Shown here piece after piece: positions 52,270 to 63,312 of a stretch of DNA of 64,000 nt. A program made the translations under genes and the position numbers. Each line of letters opens with the position of its first letter. Position 1 is the stretch's first letter. Source of the stretch: Candidatus Latescibacterota bacterium (GTDB taxonomy: Bacteria > Latescibacterota > UBA2968); contig JAJEDY010000083.1 of NCBI GenBank assembly GCA_022821275.1, forward strand, positions 1-64,000, in the 5' to 3' direction. The notes under the pieces are model-generated. The model was given only the letters and a program-made list of their open reading frames with translations. It did not search any database and had not been told where the DNA came from.

Positions 52270-52471
52270 GTCATCTCCTTTGAATCGTGTAAAAAAGCAT
52301 GTGCAAAGTGCAAAGTCTGAACAGCAAAGTCAAATACTCCCTCAGCCCATCTACCTCAAGCGATGTATAAAATTTCTCCCCCTCTAAAAATACCCCCTTG
52401 CATCTTGAAACAAAATTGTGTAACTCTATCACTGATCACACGCTGTTCAACCCGCAATTGCGGAGTGCATT

Positions 52472-53239
52472 ATGGTTATCGCAAAAAATATTGTCAAAAC
52501 CTTCAAATTATCTCGGCAGCAAAAACGCGAAATGGGAGATGGTTTTCAGGGCAACACCATCGACGCGGTATGCGACATCAGCTTCACCTGCCACCCCGGT
52601 CGCGTCTTTGCTCTATTGGGACCCAATGGCGCGGGAAAAACCACCACATTGCGCATGATCGCCACCATGCTCAAACCCTCTTCGGGCAGCATATCTGTCG
52701 CGGCATACGACACCGTAACACAGAGTCAAGCCGTGCGCGAAAACCTCGGCTTTCTCACCGGCAACACGGGTTTGTACAATCGCCTGACGCCCAATGAAAT
52801 GGTCCGCTACTTTGCCGACCTGCACGGCATGAACAGTGCCGATTACAACACGCGGCGCGACCACCTCTTTGCCCTCCTCGACATGGAAGCCTTTGCAAAC
52901 CGCCGCATTGGCAAACTCTCCACGGGCATGAAACAAAAAGTCTCCATTGTGCGCACGATCATACACGACCCCGATGTCATTGTATTCGACGAACCCACCG
53001 CCGGTCTCGATGTCGTCACCTCGCGCAATATCGTACACCTCATTCGAGATTGTCGGGACGCGGGAAAAACCGTCATTTTTTCCACACACCGCATGGGTGA
53101 AGTCAGCCTGCTCAGCAACGACCTCGCCATCATCCACAAAGGCCAATTGCAGTTTAACGGGACCTTTGAAGACTTTCAGAACCAGATGCAAACCTCCACG
53201 CTGGAAGACGAATTTATCCGCATAGTTGAACAAGCATAG
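52472..53239 (+). CDS. ABC transporter ATPase (NatA-like)
   Basis: This 255-residue nucleotide-binding subunit has Walker A GPNGAGKTT (about 50-58), signature LSTGMKQKVSIVR and Walker B VIVFDEPTAGLD. The C-terminal switch includes STHRMGEV. The N-terminal 30 residues are atypical for the family. GGAG precedes the ATG by 7 bases. Together with the permease at 53260 it forms an ABC-2 exporter, similar to sodium or drug efflux systems of the NatAB group. The substrate is inferred, not shown. Confidence 0.92.
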   Translation: MVIAKNIVKTFKLSRQQKREMGDGFQGNTIDAVCDISFTCHPGRVFALLGPNGAGKTTTLRMIATMLKPSSGSISVAAYDTVTQSQAVRENLGFLTGNTGLYNRLTPNEMVRYFADLHGMNSADYNTRRDHLFALLDMEAFANRRIGKLSTGMKQKVSIVRTIIHDPDVIVFDEPTAGLDVVTSRNIVHLIRDCRDAGKTVIFSTHRMGEVSLLSNDLAIIHKGQLQFNGTFEDFQNQMQTSTLEDEFIRIVEQA

Positions 53240-53259
53240 ATTTGCCATAAGAGGTCCCC

Positions 53260-54456
53260 ATGAAACCGATCCTCACCATCTTGAAAAAAGAATTTAAGGA
53301 CATCACGCGCGACCGGCGTTCGATGATGATGATGTTTATCATACCAATGCTGTTATTCCCGCTGTTATTCACAATCGCGGCCGTCTTTACTGCTCGTCAG
53401 GACCAAAAAGTCAGGACCAAAACACTTGTAGTTGCCCTGATCGCAAACGGCAATGCAGAGGCCTTTCGCGAAACCCTGCTCAAACGCGACGACCTGAAAA
53501 TTCGAGAAGACATAGCAGAAGAAATGATTCATCAATTCATCCGGTCCGACAGCATAGATGCCGCCATTCGCGTTGATGAGCAATTCGATGCTCAAATCGC
53601 CGACTTACAACGCGGTCAGATCCATCTCTACTTCAAATCCTCCAGAGATATGGACGCATCTCGCAATCGCCTGACAAGTCTGATTCGAGACTACGAAAAC
53701 CAGATCGTCAATCACCGATTCCAGCGACTTGCCCTCGACCGCACGATTGTAGATCCCGTGCAGGTCAGACGCCACGACATTGCTTCTCCACGGGAAAGAA
53801 TCGGAAAAAGCGTGGGTGGTTTTTTGCCCTATATTTTCGTCATAATGTGTTTTATGGGGTGTATGTATCCAGCCCTCGACCTGGGCGTGGGAGAAAAAGA
53901 ACGCGCCACCCTCGAAACACTGCTCGTTGCCCCCGTCAGCAAAATTCAGATCTTGCTGGGCAAATGTGGCGTCATTGTGCTATCGGGATTTGCTTCAATC
54001 GCCAATAGTTTTATCGGTTTTTTTATAGCTGTGATGTTACAACGAGAAATTGTCGCAAGAATCCTCGACGCGCTACAGGGCATGTTCGAAATATCATCCA
54101 TCCTCCTGGTCCTTTCTCTGTGCCTGCCCTTAACCATCTTTTTTGCCGCCGCCTTAATGTCCGTCTCCATATTTGCCAAATCTTTCAAAGAAGCGCAGAG
54201 CATTATGGCACCCCTCAACATCATCATTATTATTCCCGTATTTATCGGTCTCTTGCCCGGCATTGAGCTCAATGCCATCACATCGCTCATACCGGTCTTA
54301 AATGTCTCCCTTGCCTCCAAAGAAATTTTCGCAGGAACCATCAAACTACCCCTCTTGCTCGAAGTCTATGCCTCGCTCATCGCCCTTGCGGCCCTCAGCC
54401 TCTATGGCTGCGCCAGATGGTTTGAACGCGAAAGTACGATCTTTCGGGAGACTTAA
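53260..54456 (+). CDS. ABC-2-type transporter permease (NatB-like)
   Basis: This 398-residue membrane protein has one N-terminal transmembrane segment (about 28-48), a large extracytoplasmic domain (about 55-185) and five more segments in the C-terminal half (for example FVIMCFMGCMYPALDLGVG, FASIANSFIGFFIAVML and IIIIPVFIGLLPGIEL). It begins 20 bases after the ATPase gene, with GAGGT close to the ATG. It is followed by two small membrane protein genes. Confidence 0.9.
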   Translation: MKPILTILKKEFKDITRDRRSMMMMFIIPMLLFPLLFTIAAVFTARQDQKVRTKTLVVALIANGNAEAFRETLLKRDDLKIREDIAEEMIHQFIRSDSIDAAIRVDEQFDAQIADLQRGQIHLYFKSSRDMDASRNRLTSLIRDYENQIVNHRFQRLALDRTIVDPVQVRRHDIASPRERIGKSVGGFLPYIFVIMCFMGCMYPALDLGVGEKERATLETLLVAPVSKIQILLGKCGVIVLSGFASIANSFIGFFIAVMLQREIVARILDALQGMFEISSILLVLSLCLPLTIFFAAALMSVSIFAKSFKEAQSIMAPLNIIIIIPVFIGLLPGIELNAITSLIPVLNVSLASKEIFAGTIKLPLLLEVYASLIALAALSLYGCARWFERESTIFRET

Positions 54457-54714
54457 ATGGAACATCTCCTGGGTATCGCCATTTTTACACTTATCGCAAT
54501 TCTTCTCATCGGCTATGCAATTTACGCGCTTGTGAAAGGCAGTCGCAGAGGTACAGGTGGGTCGGCCACCACAATGCTCGGCGCAACAGACCTCATGCTC
54601 AACGAAGACAAAAAACGCGCAGCCCAGGAAGTCGTACAGCAACGCGCTGGAGAAATCCGCCATATTTCAGAGGATGATCAGGGTGAGGTTTCAAAGGATG
54701 AGACTGAGCGATAA
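54457..54714 (+). CDS. Small membrane protein
   Basis: This 85-residue protein has one transmembrane helix (about 4-26, LLGIAIFTLIAILLIGYAIYALV) and an acidic, charged C-terminal half. The ATG directly follows the permease stop, so translation is coupled. Family unknown. It may be an accessory subunit of the ABC exporter. Confidence 0.6.
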   Translation: MEHLLGIAIFTLIAILLIGYAIYALVKGSRRGTGGSATTMLGATDLMLNEDKKRAAQEVVQQRAGEIRHISEDDQGEVSKDETER

Positions 54715-54743
54715 GTCACCTGTAAAACTTCAGGGGATAATGC

Positions 54744-55223
54744 ATGGATACTTTTACAATTTACTTTGACGTAGAACACCCTCGCCGAATGAAGTGGTTT
54801 TGGCGGTGGTATTCCGTATTCTTCACTGGATTCTTCATCTACCAGGGCTGGCGATACCTTACGCACATACACGGTCTCGCTGAGTGGATATTAGGTACAA
54901 TAAACATCCTGGTTGCTGTTGGGATAGTCACTACGGGAATCATTGACCTTTATACCTCAAAAAAATTCGGACGACCGCGTGTGGTATTCAGCAGCGAAGG
55001 ACTGGAAATCAAAACCAAACAGCGCGGGTACGCTAAAAAAATAACCTGGGATGAAATCCAGGCGATGCACCTCAAAATCAATGGCGTGGAAATTATTCCA
55101 AAGGCCCAGGATGCAGCCCCAATCGAAATCCCAGCGGGTAACTGTTCATACACGCAATTTCAACAAATTAAAAAGAACCTGAAAGAGTATTCTGCTGAAT
55201 ACCACGTAGAATCAAATTTCTGA
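54744..55223 (+). CDS. Small two-helix membrane protein with PH-like C-terminal half
   Basis: This 159-residue protein has two transmembrane helices in the first half (about 22-38, FFTGFFIYQGWRYL region, and 50-66, ILVAVGIVTTGIIDLY). A strand-rich part follows (VVFSSEGLEIKTKQRGYAKK and ITWDEIQAMHLKI), resembling the bacterial PH-domain arrangement. An AGGGGATA site precedes the ATG. Last gene of the ABC exporter unit, ended by a strong terminator. Family unknown. Confidence 0.6.
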   Translation: MDTFTIYFDVEHPRRMKWFWRWYSVFFTGFFIYQGWRYLTHIHGLAEWILGTINILVAVGIVTTGIIDLYTSKKFGRPRVVFSSEGLEIKTKQRGYAKKITWDEIQAMHLKINGVEIIPKAQDAAPIEIPAGNCSYTQFQQIKKNLKEYSAEYHVESNF

Positions 55224-55254
55224 GTCCACTTTGGAGAGGTATAAATCTGAACAT

Positions 55255-55289
55255 AAAAGCCGACGAACAAACGTCGGCTTTTATTTTTA
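55255..55289. terminator. Bidirectional hairpin terminator after the ABC exporter unit
   Basis: AAAAGCCGACG pairs with CGTCGGCTTTT around AACAAA, followed by TATTTTTA. The same element has A residues on the left, so it can end transcripts from either direction, 32 bases past the last stop. Confidence 0.85.
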
Positions 55290-55362
55290 CACACCACTTT
55301 ATTATATTATATTGACCAAAACAATCCGCCCAAAAGTTTGACCTATCTCTGAGAGTTCACCT

Positions 55363-58272
55363 ATGCGCCTATCTACATACCTGCTATCTGTCCTCTTGAG
55401 TTTATCTCCATCCGTCTTTGCCCAACAGAAAAAGCCGCTGGATCACGACGCGTACGAAGTATGGAATCGCACGCGTGCCAGCAATATTTCCAACAACGGA
55501 CAATGGGCTTTTCTCTCTGTCGGCCCGGACGAAAAAGACACCGAACTCCGCATCATGAGCCTCACTGATGACCGCTCCTACGCGATACCGCGCGGAGAAA
55601 CCATTCGATTCACAAAAGACTCGCAATATGTCATCACCCTCATCAAAGCCTTCAAAGACTCGGTAAAACAGGCAACTCGCGACAAGAAAAAGCCCGAAGA
55701 ATCGCCCAAAGACTCAATTGGCATTATCACCCTCGACACGGGAGACCTCTTTAAAGCCGCGCGCGTTAAATCCTTCAGACTGCCCAAAGAAAATGGAGGA
55801 TGGGTCGCCTATTTGCTGGAAAAAGAAATCGCCAAAAAAGACAGTACAGCGAACAAGAAAAAAAAACCATCCAAACCTGAAGAAAAAAAAGAAGAGCCAA
55901 AACCCGAAAAACAGCCCGAACAAAAGCCTGAAACTAAAGAAGTGAAAAAGGAAGATCCCAAAGACAGCAAAAAGAAAAAACGCAAAAAAGCCGAAGGCAC
56001 CACACTCGTTCTCCGCAACCTCCAGACCGGTGCTGAAACGCGATATAACCACGTAATCTCCTACGCCTTCACAGAAAGCGGTTCGTATCTCATTTTTGCC
56101 GCCGCCAACAAAGACAGCACAGCCGACGGTATCTACGCCATTCGCACCAGCACGGGCGACACCACAGCCATACTCTCGGGCGCGGGTGATTACAAAAAAA
56201 TCACCACTGACGAATCCAGTCTCCATCTCGCATTTATTGCCAACCGCGACAGCTTTAACGCAGAGCAACAGGAATACGCCCTCTATTACTGGCCCGTTGG
56301 CCCGCGCAATAAGGCAAAAAAAATCGCCCAATCTGGAACAAAGGGCATACCACCGGACTGGTGGGTCAGCGAACACGCCAACCTCTCCTTTTCCAAAAAT
56401 GGCAAGCGCCTCTTTTTTGGTACTGCACCCAGACCAGAAGAGGCAGCAGAGGACGACACGCCTGCCGACGAAAAAGTCGCAGTTGATATCTGGAACTGGA
56501 AAGACCCCTACCTCCAACCCATGCAACTCAAAGATGCCAAAGAGGAACGCGAACGCACTTATCGCGCCGTCTTTCACCTCAACAATGGCAAAATCGTTCA
56601 ACTCGCCACAGAAACCATCCCCGATATTCGCCTGGGAAGCGAGGGCAATGCCGATGTCGCCATAGGCTCTTCTATTCTCCCCTACCGACAACTCATCTCA
56701 TGGGATTCGCCCGCTTATTACGACAGCTATTTGATCGACATAAAAACCGGTGAGACAACACGCGTACTCACCAAAATGCAGACGCGCCCCACCCTCTCAC
56801 CCGAATCCAACTACATATACTGGTGGGATCGCACCCAGAAAAACTGGTACGTTCAGCATGTCAAAAACGCAATCCGCGTCAACGTCAGCAGAAATATCCC
56901 CCATCCCGTTCACAACGAATTGCACGACTGGCCGTATCCACCCAGCGCACATGGCAATGCCGGATGGACAAAAGGCGACAAAGCATTTCTCGTTTACGAC
57001 CGCTACGACATATGGTTCACAGATCCCAATGGGCGCAAAGCACCCGTCAACATCACCGAAGGGATTGGGCGCGAGACCGAAACGCGCTTTCGATACGTAA
57101 GCCTCGACCCCGAAGAACGGGCGCGCGATCCCAAAGCCGATTTGCTCTTATCGGGTTTCAATCTCAAAACCAAAGCCATGGGCTACTATCGGGATCGCCT
57201 TGAAAGCACCGACAAACCCTCTGAACTCATCGCGCGCGACAAACGGTTTTCCAATCTCCAAAAGGCCAAAGACGCAGACATACTCCTCTTCAGACAATCC
57301 TCTTTTGAAGAATATCCCAACCTCTGGACCTCCGACCTCGATTTTCAGAATGCGCGAAAAATAAGTGACGTCAATCCGCAACAAAAAGACTACCTGTGGG
57401 GCACTGCAGAACTCGCCGAATGGGTCTCACTGGACGGCAAACCCCTGCAGGGCATTCTCTACAAACCCGAAAATTTTGACCCCGCTCAGAAATATCCCAT
57501 GCTGGTCTATTTCTATGAAAAAATGTCCCACCAACTGCACACCCACCGATCGCCAAGAGCCTCGGGCGCCTCGATAAATTTCCCATATTACGTCAGCCGT
57601 GGGTATCTGATCTTTATCCCGGACATCCCCTACAAAGTCGGTTTCCCCGGAGAAAGTGCCGTCAACGCCGTTGTCTCTGGCGTGACACACCTCATAAATC
57701 GGGGATTTGTCAATCCCGACCGAATTGGCGTGCAGGGCCACAGTTGGGGCGGCTATCAAATCGCCTATATGATCACCCGAACCAGCATATTTCGGGCAGC
57801 CGAGGCTGGCGCACCCGTCTCAAACATGATCAGTGCGTACGGCGGCATTCGCTGGGCTTCGGGACTGAGCCGCATGATGCAATACGAAAAAAGCCAGAGT
57901 CGCATCGGTGGTTCGCTCTGGGAAACCCCCACGCGATTTATCGAAAACTCACCCATCTTCTGGGCAGACAAAATTCAAACGCCATTGCTCATCTTGCACA
58001 ACGACGACGACGGCGCAGTACCCTGGTATCAGGGTATCGAACTCTTCGTTGCCCTGCGCCGCCTGGGCAAACCCGCATGGCTCGTCAATTACAACGGAGA
58101 GGCACACGGCATTCGCAAACACCACAACCGCAAAGATTGGAGCATCCGCCTGCAACAATTCTTTGACCACTACCTCAAAGACGCTCCTGCGCCTGTATGG
58201 ATGAGCGCGGGCATTCCAGCAGTGCAAAAAGGAAAGACACTCGGATTGGAATTGGAAAAGGAACAACCGTGA
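55363..58272 (+). CDS. Secreted S9-family peptidase (prolyl oligopeptidase/acylaminoacyl-peptidase-like)
   Basis: This 969-residue exported protease has a signal peptide (LSVLLSLSPSVFA, cut near 20). A beta-propeller half extends to about 690. The C-terminal alpha/beta-hydrolase has GHSWGGYQ (Ser 794), DDDGAVPWYQG (Asp) and GEAHGIRKHH (His), forming the catalytic triad. A lysine- and glutamate-rich insert (about 155-217) interrupts the propeller and is probably a flexible loop. The next gene begins inside its stop by GTGA overlap. It cleaves short peptides after proline or acylated ends in the periplasm or outside. Confidence 0.9.
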   Translation: MRLSTYLLSVLLSLSPSVFAQQKKPLDHDAYEVWNRTRASNISNNGQWAFLSVGPDEKDTELRIMSLTDDRSYAIPRGETIRFTKDSQYVITLIKAFKDSVKQATRDKKKPEESPKDSIGIITLDTGDLFKAARVKSFRLPKENGGWVAYLLEKEIAKKDSTANKKKKPSKPEEKKEEPKPEKQPEQKPETKEVKKEDPKDSKKKKRKKAEGTTLVLRNLQTGAETRYNHVISYAFTESGSYLIFAAANKDSTADGIYAIRTSTGDTTAILSGAGDYKKITTDESSLHLAFIANRDSFNAEQQEYALYYWPVGPRNKAKKIAQSGTKGIPPDWWVSEHANLSFSKNGKRLFFGTAPRPEEAAEDDTPADEKVAVDIWNWKDPYLQPMQLKDAKEERERTYRAVFHLNNGKIVQLATETIPDIRLGSEGNADVAIGSSILPYRQLISWDSPAYYDSYLIDIKTGETTRVLTKMQTRPTLSPESNYIYWWDRTQKNWYVQHVKNAIRVNVSRNIPHPVHNELHDWPYPPSAHGNAGWTKGDKAFLVYDRYDIWFTDPNGRKAPVNITEGIGRETETRFRYVSLDPEERARDPKADLLLSGFNLKTKAMGYYRDRLESTDKPSELIARDKRFSNLQKAKDADILLFRQSSFEEYPNLWTSDLDFQNARKISDVNPQQKDYLWGTAELAEWVSLDGKPLQGILYKPENFDPAQKYPMLVYFYEKMSHQLHTHRSPRASGASINFPYYVSRGYLIFIPDIPYKVGFPGESAVNAVVSGVTHLINRGFVNPDRIGVQGHSWGGYQIAYMITRTSIFRAAEAGAPVSNMISAYGGIRWASGLSRMMQYEKSQSRIGGSLWETPTRFIENSPIFWADKIQTPLLILHNDDDGAVPWYQGIELFVALRRLGKPAWLVNYNGEAHGIRKHHNRKDWSIRLQQFFDHYLKDAPAPVWMSAGIPAVQKGKTLGLELEKEQP

Positions 58273-59114
58273 GCGCGGAATTACAAAATCGGGTTGCACT
58301 CATAACAGGTGCTGCGCGGGGCATTGGAGCGGCCATTGCACAACACCTGTCGGATGCGGGCGCAAAAATCGCCATTGCCGACCTGGATGGCGATGGTGCA
58401 AAAGCAATGGCAAAAACGCTCAAAACGCCCGCAATCGGGCTATCCGCCGATGCATCTGATGAAACCGCCATGCGCTCGGCAACAGATCGGATCGTTGCAG
58501 AACTCGGCACACTCGATATCCTCGTCAACAACGCGGGCATTGGAGGACCGGATACAAACGCGGCCAGAGCATCGCTGGAAATCCCACTAACGGAATTATC
58601 TGCTGACGAATGGGACGCGCATCTACACACCAATCTCCGAACCGCCTTTGTCTCATCCAGAGCAGCCATTCCACATCTCAGCCGCGGATCCAGCATCATC
58701 AACATCGCATCTATCGCCGCGTTAATGCCCAGCGTTTCCATGCCAGCTTATGGCGCGGCCAAAGCCGGAGTCATTCATTTGACCAGAACTTTAGCCAGCC
58801 AACTCGCGGGGCGAGGGATCAGAGTCAACGCAATATGTCCCGGCTATCTCTGGACGCGCGCCTGGGAAATGATCGCATCTCAGATTAAAAACAACAACCC
58901 GGCATACACGGGATTTACCGCAAGAGAAATTTTTGAAGATGTGATCCGAAATAGCGTACCTCTGGGAACCGAACAAACGCCCGAAGATGTGGGCCACATG
59001 GTCGTCTTTTTGGCGAGCGACAAAGGAAAAAATATCACTGGACAAGCACTCACCATCGACGGCGGTGCTACATTGGGAGGACGAAGAGTAAAATCAGCAG
59101 ATAACGGTCAGTAG
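58269..59114 (+). CDS. Short-chain dehydrogenase/reductase
   Basis: This 281-residue SDR has TGAARGIGAAIAQHL, NNAGIGG, a catalytic Ser in INIASIAALM, and the YGAAK pair followed by LASQLAGRGIRVNAICPGYL. The start is the GTG at 58269 that overlaps the S9 stop. An upstream ATG is inside the peptidase and reads a different, unrelated N-terminus. Classical tetrameric family member. Substrate unknown. Confidence 0.92.
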   Translation: MSAELQNRVALITGAARGIGAAIAQHLSDAGAKIAIADLDGDGAKAMAKTLKTPAIGLSADASDETAMRSATDRIVAELGTLDILVNNAGIGGPDTNAARASLEIPLTELSADEWDAHLHTNLRTAFVSSRAAIPHLSRGSSIINIASIAALMPSVSMPAYGAAKAGVIHLTRTLASQLAGRGIRVNAICPGYLWTRAWEMIASQIKNNNPAYTGFTAREIFEDVIRNSVPLGTEQTPEDVGHMVVFLASDKGKNITGQALTIDGGATLGGRRVKSADNGQ

Positions 59115-59147
59115 AACCCACCTACACATTCACAAGGAGTTGAGAAC

Positions 59148-60128
59148 ATGAACCTCGAAGAACTTTACACCCAAATCGACACGGCCAAGCGCATGGCCGA
59201 TGCTGCCACGGCATTTTTGGCATCTCTGCGTCCCGATCAGGCGGCAACCGCACACTTGTCCTTTGAAGACGAAAACGCACGACAGGACTGGCACTACATC
59301 CCCCGCGACCGATTGGGCCTCTCGCTCAAAGACATGGAAGCGCACCAGCGCGACAAAGCATTTGTCCTCCTCGATACTGGACTGAGCGAACAGGCGCGCA
59401 CCAAAGCCAGAACAATCATCAACCTGGAACCCATCCTCGCCGCAGTAGAAGGTCCCAGACGGCGGTTCCCGCGCGATCCCGATCTCTACAACCTCGTCGT
59501 CTTTGGCACGCCCGGCAGTGACACCACATGGAGCTGGCGTTTTGAAGGCCATCACGTCTCTGTCAATTACACCATTGTCAGCGGCACACTCGTCGCACCT
59601 ACCCCCGTCTTCTTCGGCTCCAATCCCGCACAGGTTCGGCACGGCGAACACGAGGGATTGCGCGCCCTCAAAGAAGAAGAAGACCTGGCTCGCGACCTGC
59701 TCGCCTCTCTGGACGGCGAACAAAAAAGAGTGGCCATCATCAGTGACGAAGCACCCGCCGACATCCTCACCCGCAATGTTCCCCAGGTAAATGATGAAGT
59801 CCAAATTGAGGGACTGCAACTCCAGGACATGACCGCATCACAACGCGACGTCGTCACCGCGCTCATCGATGTCTATATTACTCGCTTGCCCGAAAATATA
59901 GCAGAAGCCCAGCGTGCAAATCTCACCTCACTTGACACAGCCGCATTCGCCTGGGCTGGCGGCGTGAATCGCGGCGAAGGCCACTACTATCGCGTGCTCG
60001 GCTCCACCTTCCTCGCCGAATACGACTGCACCCAGGACGAGGCCAATCACATCCACGCAGTCTGGCGCGACCTGACCAATGACTTTGGCAGCGATATTCT
60101 CAAACAACACTATCGGGACAGTCATTGA
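59148..60128 (+). CDS. DUF3500 family protein
   Basis: This 326-residue protein resembles DUF3500 (WHYIPRDRLGLSLKDM, NLVVFGTPGSDTTWSWRFEG, HHVSVNYTIV, and near the end the FAWAGG and HYYRVLGSTFLAEYD segments). No catalytic role is established for the family. The histidine pair and acidic residues suggest a metal or small ligand site. AAGGAG is 6 bases before the ATG. It follows the SDR after 33 bases and precedes a nucleotidyltransferase, so they could form one transcription unit. Confidence 0.72.
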   Translation: MNLEELYTQIDTAKRMADAATAFLASLRPDQAATAHLSFEDENARQDWHYIPRDRLGLSLKDMEAHQRDKAFVLLDTGLSEQARTKARTIINLEPILAAVEGPRRRFPRDPDLYNLVVFGTPGSDTTWSWRFEGHHVSVNYTIVSGTLVAPTPVFFGSNPAQVRHGEHEGLRALKEEEDLARDLLASLDGEQKRVAIISDEAPADILTRNVPQVNDEVQIEGLQLQDMTASQRDVVTALIDVYITRLPENIAEAQRANLTSLDTAAFAWAGGVNRGEGHYYRVLGSTFLAEYDCTQDEANHIHAVWRDLTNDFGSDILKQHYRDSH

Positions 60129-60153
60129 GAAAATCAGTAGTCGGGAGAACTTT

Positions 60154-60862
60154 ATGCAAGCAGTTGTGCTGTTAGCTGGCAAGGGCACGCGGATGGCGAT
60201 GGACTATGAGGGACCGAAGCACTTATTGCCGGTAGCGGGAAAACCCGTAGTGGAGCACGCGCTGGATCAATTGCCGTGCGAAGTAAGCGAACTTGTACTC
60301 ATTGTAGGAGGACCGCACGAGGAGGCGATTCGCCAGCACTTTTCAGATGGTGCGTATGGAGGGCGACGCATTGTCTTTCTCGTTCAGAAAGAGCCATTGG
60401 GTATTGCCCATGCATTTCGAGTCGCTACCCCCGTAATCACCGGGCGGTGGCTCGGAATGGTTGGCGATGATATCTTTGGACCGCGCAGCCTTCAGAAACT
60501 CGTCCAACAACGGGACCCGGCTTTAATAGCCTCGCGCGTGGTGGATCCCCAAAATTTTGGGGTACTGGTGACAGATGATAGTGGATACCTCCTGCACGCC
60601 ATCGAAAAACCCAAAACATTTATTTCAAATTTGGTTTGGAACGGCGCAATGGTCATGGACAGAGATTTCTTTGATGCGAAAACTGCGCCATCTGCACGCG
60701 GCGAATACGAAACGCCCGATGTATGGATGAAACTGATTGCAGAAGGTCGAAAAATTAAAGTGATCGAGGCTGATTTTTGGCTGCCAATTAACGACAAGCA
60801 ACAACTTGAAGAAGCCGAAAAATTACTCGGCGGTCGAAAATTAAACAACGCGAGAAAACAGC

Positions 60863-60873
<11 letters not shown>
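60154..60873 (+). CDS. Sugar-1-phosphate nucleotidyltransferase
   Basis: This 239-residue protein has the pyrophosphorylase signature AGKGTRM (8-14, with DYEGPKHLLPVAGKPVVEHAL) and the EPLGIAHAF metal-loop region. AMVMDRDFF and a DFWLPINDKQQLEEAE C-terminus follow. It activates a sugar phosphate as an NDP-sugar, as in glucose-1-phosphate thymidylyl- or uridylyltransferases. GGGAG lies 6 bases before ATG 60154. The ATG at 60079 would add a segment without homology. It overlaps the ABC-F gene by 11 bases. Confidence 0.85.
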
Positions 60874-62542
<1,669 letters not shown>

Positions 62543-62556
62543 AAGGGACACCAGCC

Positions 62557-63312
62557 ATGCAACGCATATACAAAACCACGCCCCAGGGCGAACTCGCCAT
62601 TCACATCTTTGAACCCGACACCGACGAACAGACAGCCGCCGTTGTTTTCTTTTTTGGCGGTGGCTGGACAGGTGGCAACCCGCAACAGTTTTTCCCCCAT
62701 TGTCAGTATCTCGCAAAACGCGGAATGCTCGCGGCATCGGCTGAATACCGCATCAAAAGCAAACACAACACCACGCCTTATGAATGTGTAGAAGATGGCA
62801 AATCAGCAGTTCGCTGGCTGCGGACACATGCCGATGAACTCAACATCGATCCCAACCGCATCGCTTCGGGTGGTGGATCGGCTGGCGGTCACGTCGGCGC
62901 GTGTACAGGTACAGTTCCCGGCCAGGATGCGTCCGATGAAGACAGGGCAGTATCTTCCCGCCCGAATGCCATGGTACTCTTTAACCCCGTCGTCGATGTC
63001 ATTGCACTAAAACGCCTCGCCGAACGTTTTCCTGGAGACCCACGGGCAATCTCGCCATTTCAACACGTCTGTTCCAACCTGCCGCCCACCATAATTTTTC
63101 ACGGCACGAATGACACAACCGTCCCTTATGAACAGGCCCAACGCTTCACAAAAGCCATGCGCGAAGCGGGCAATACCTGTGAACTCTGCGCGTACGAAGG
63201 CAAAGGACACGGCTTTTTCAACCACGGTCGCGACGATAACTCAGCCTACGAGCAAACCGTCGCGCAAATGGACGACTTTCTCGTGCAATTGGGATATCTG
63301 GATCCAAAATGA
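62557..63312 (+). CDS. Alpha/beta hydrolase (carboxylesterase-like)
   Basis: This 251-residue enzyme has the oxyanion segment FFGGGWTGG, the nucleophile elbow GGGSAGGH (Ser at about 107), an Asp near TNDTTVP and His in GKGHGFFN. By recall, the pattern matches small carboxylesterases that remove acetyl or feruloyl groups from sugars. AGAAGGGA precedes the ATG. It overlaps the next gene by ATGA. Substrate unknown. Confidence 0.9.
   Translation: MQRIYKTTPQGELAIHIFEPDTDEQTAAVVFFFGGGWTGGNPQQFFPHCQYLAKRGMLAASAEYRIKSKHNTTPYECVEDGKSAVRWLRTHADELNIDPNRIASGGGSAGGHVGACTGTVPGQDASDEDRAVSSRPNAMVLFNPVVDVIALKRLAERFPGDPRAISPFQHVCSNLPPTIIFHGTNDTTVPYEQAQRFTKAMREAGNTCELCAYEGKGHGFFNHGRDDNSAYEQTVAQMDDFLVQLGYLDPK

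Noticed and set aside
52300-52330. Three GCAAAGT words close together
   Set aside because: The spacing is irregular and too short for a CRISPR or an iteron array.
52613-53248. 211-codon frame opposite the NatA-like ATPase
   Set aside because: It is a shadow of a conserved ATPase, with no independent evidence.
55714-56691. 325-codon open frame on the minus strand within the S9 peptidase gene
   Set aside because: It is a composition artefact. The opposite strand encodes a Lys/Glu-rich insert that yields a Phe/Gly/Leu-rich shadow without stops.
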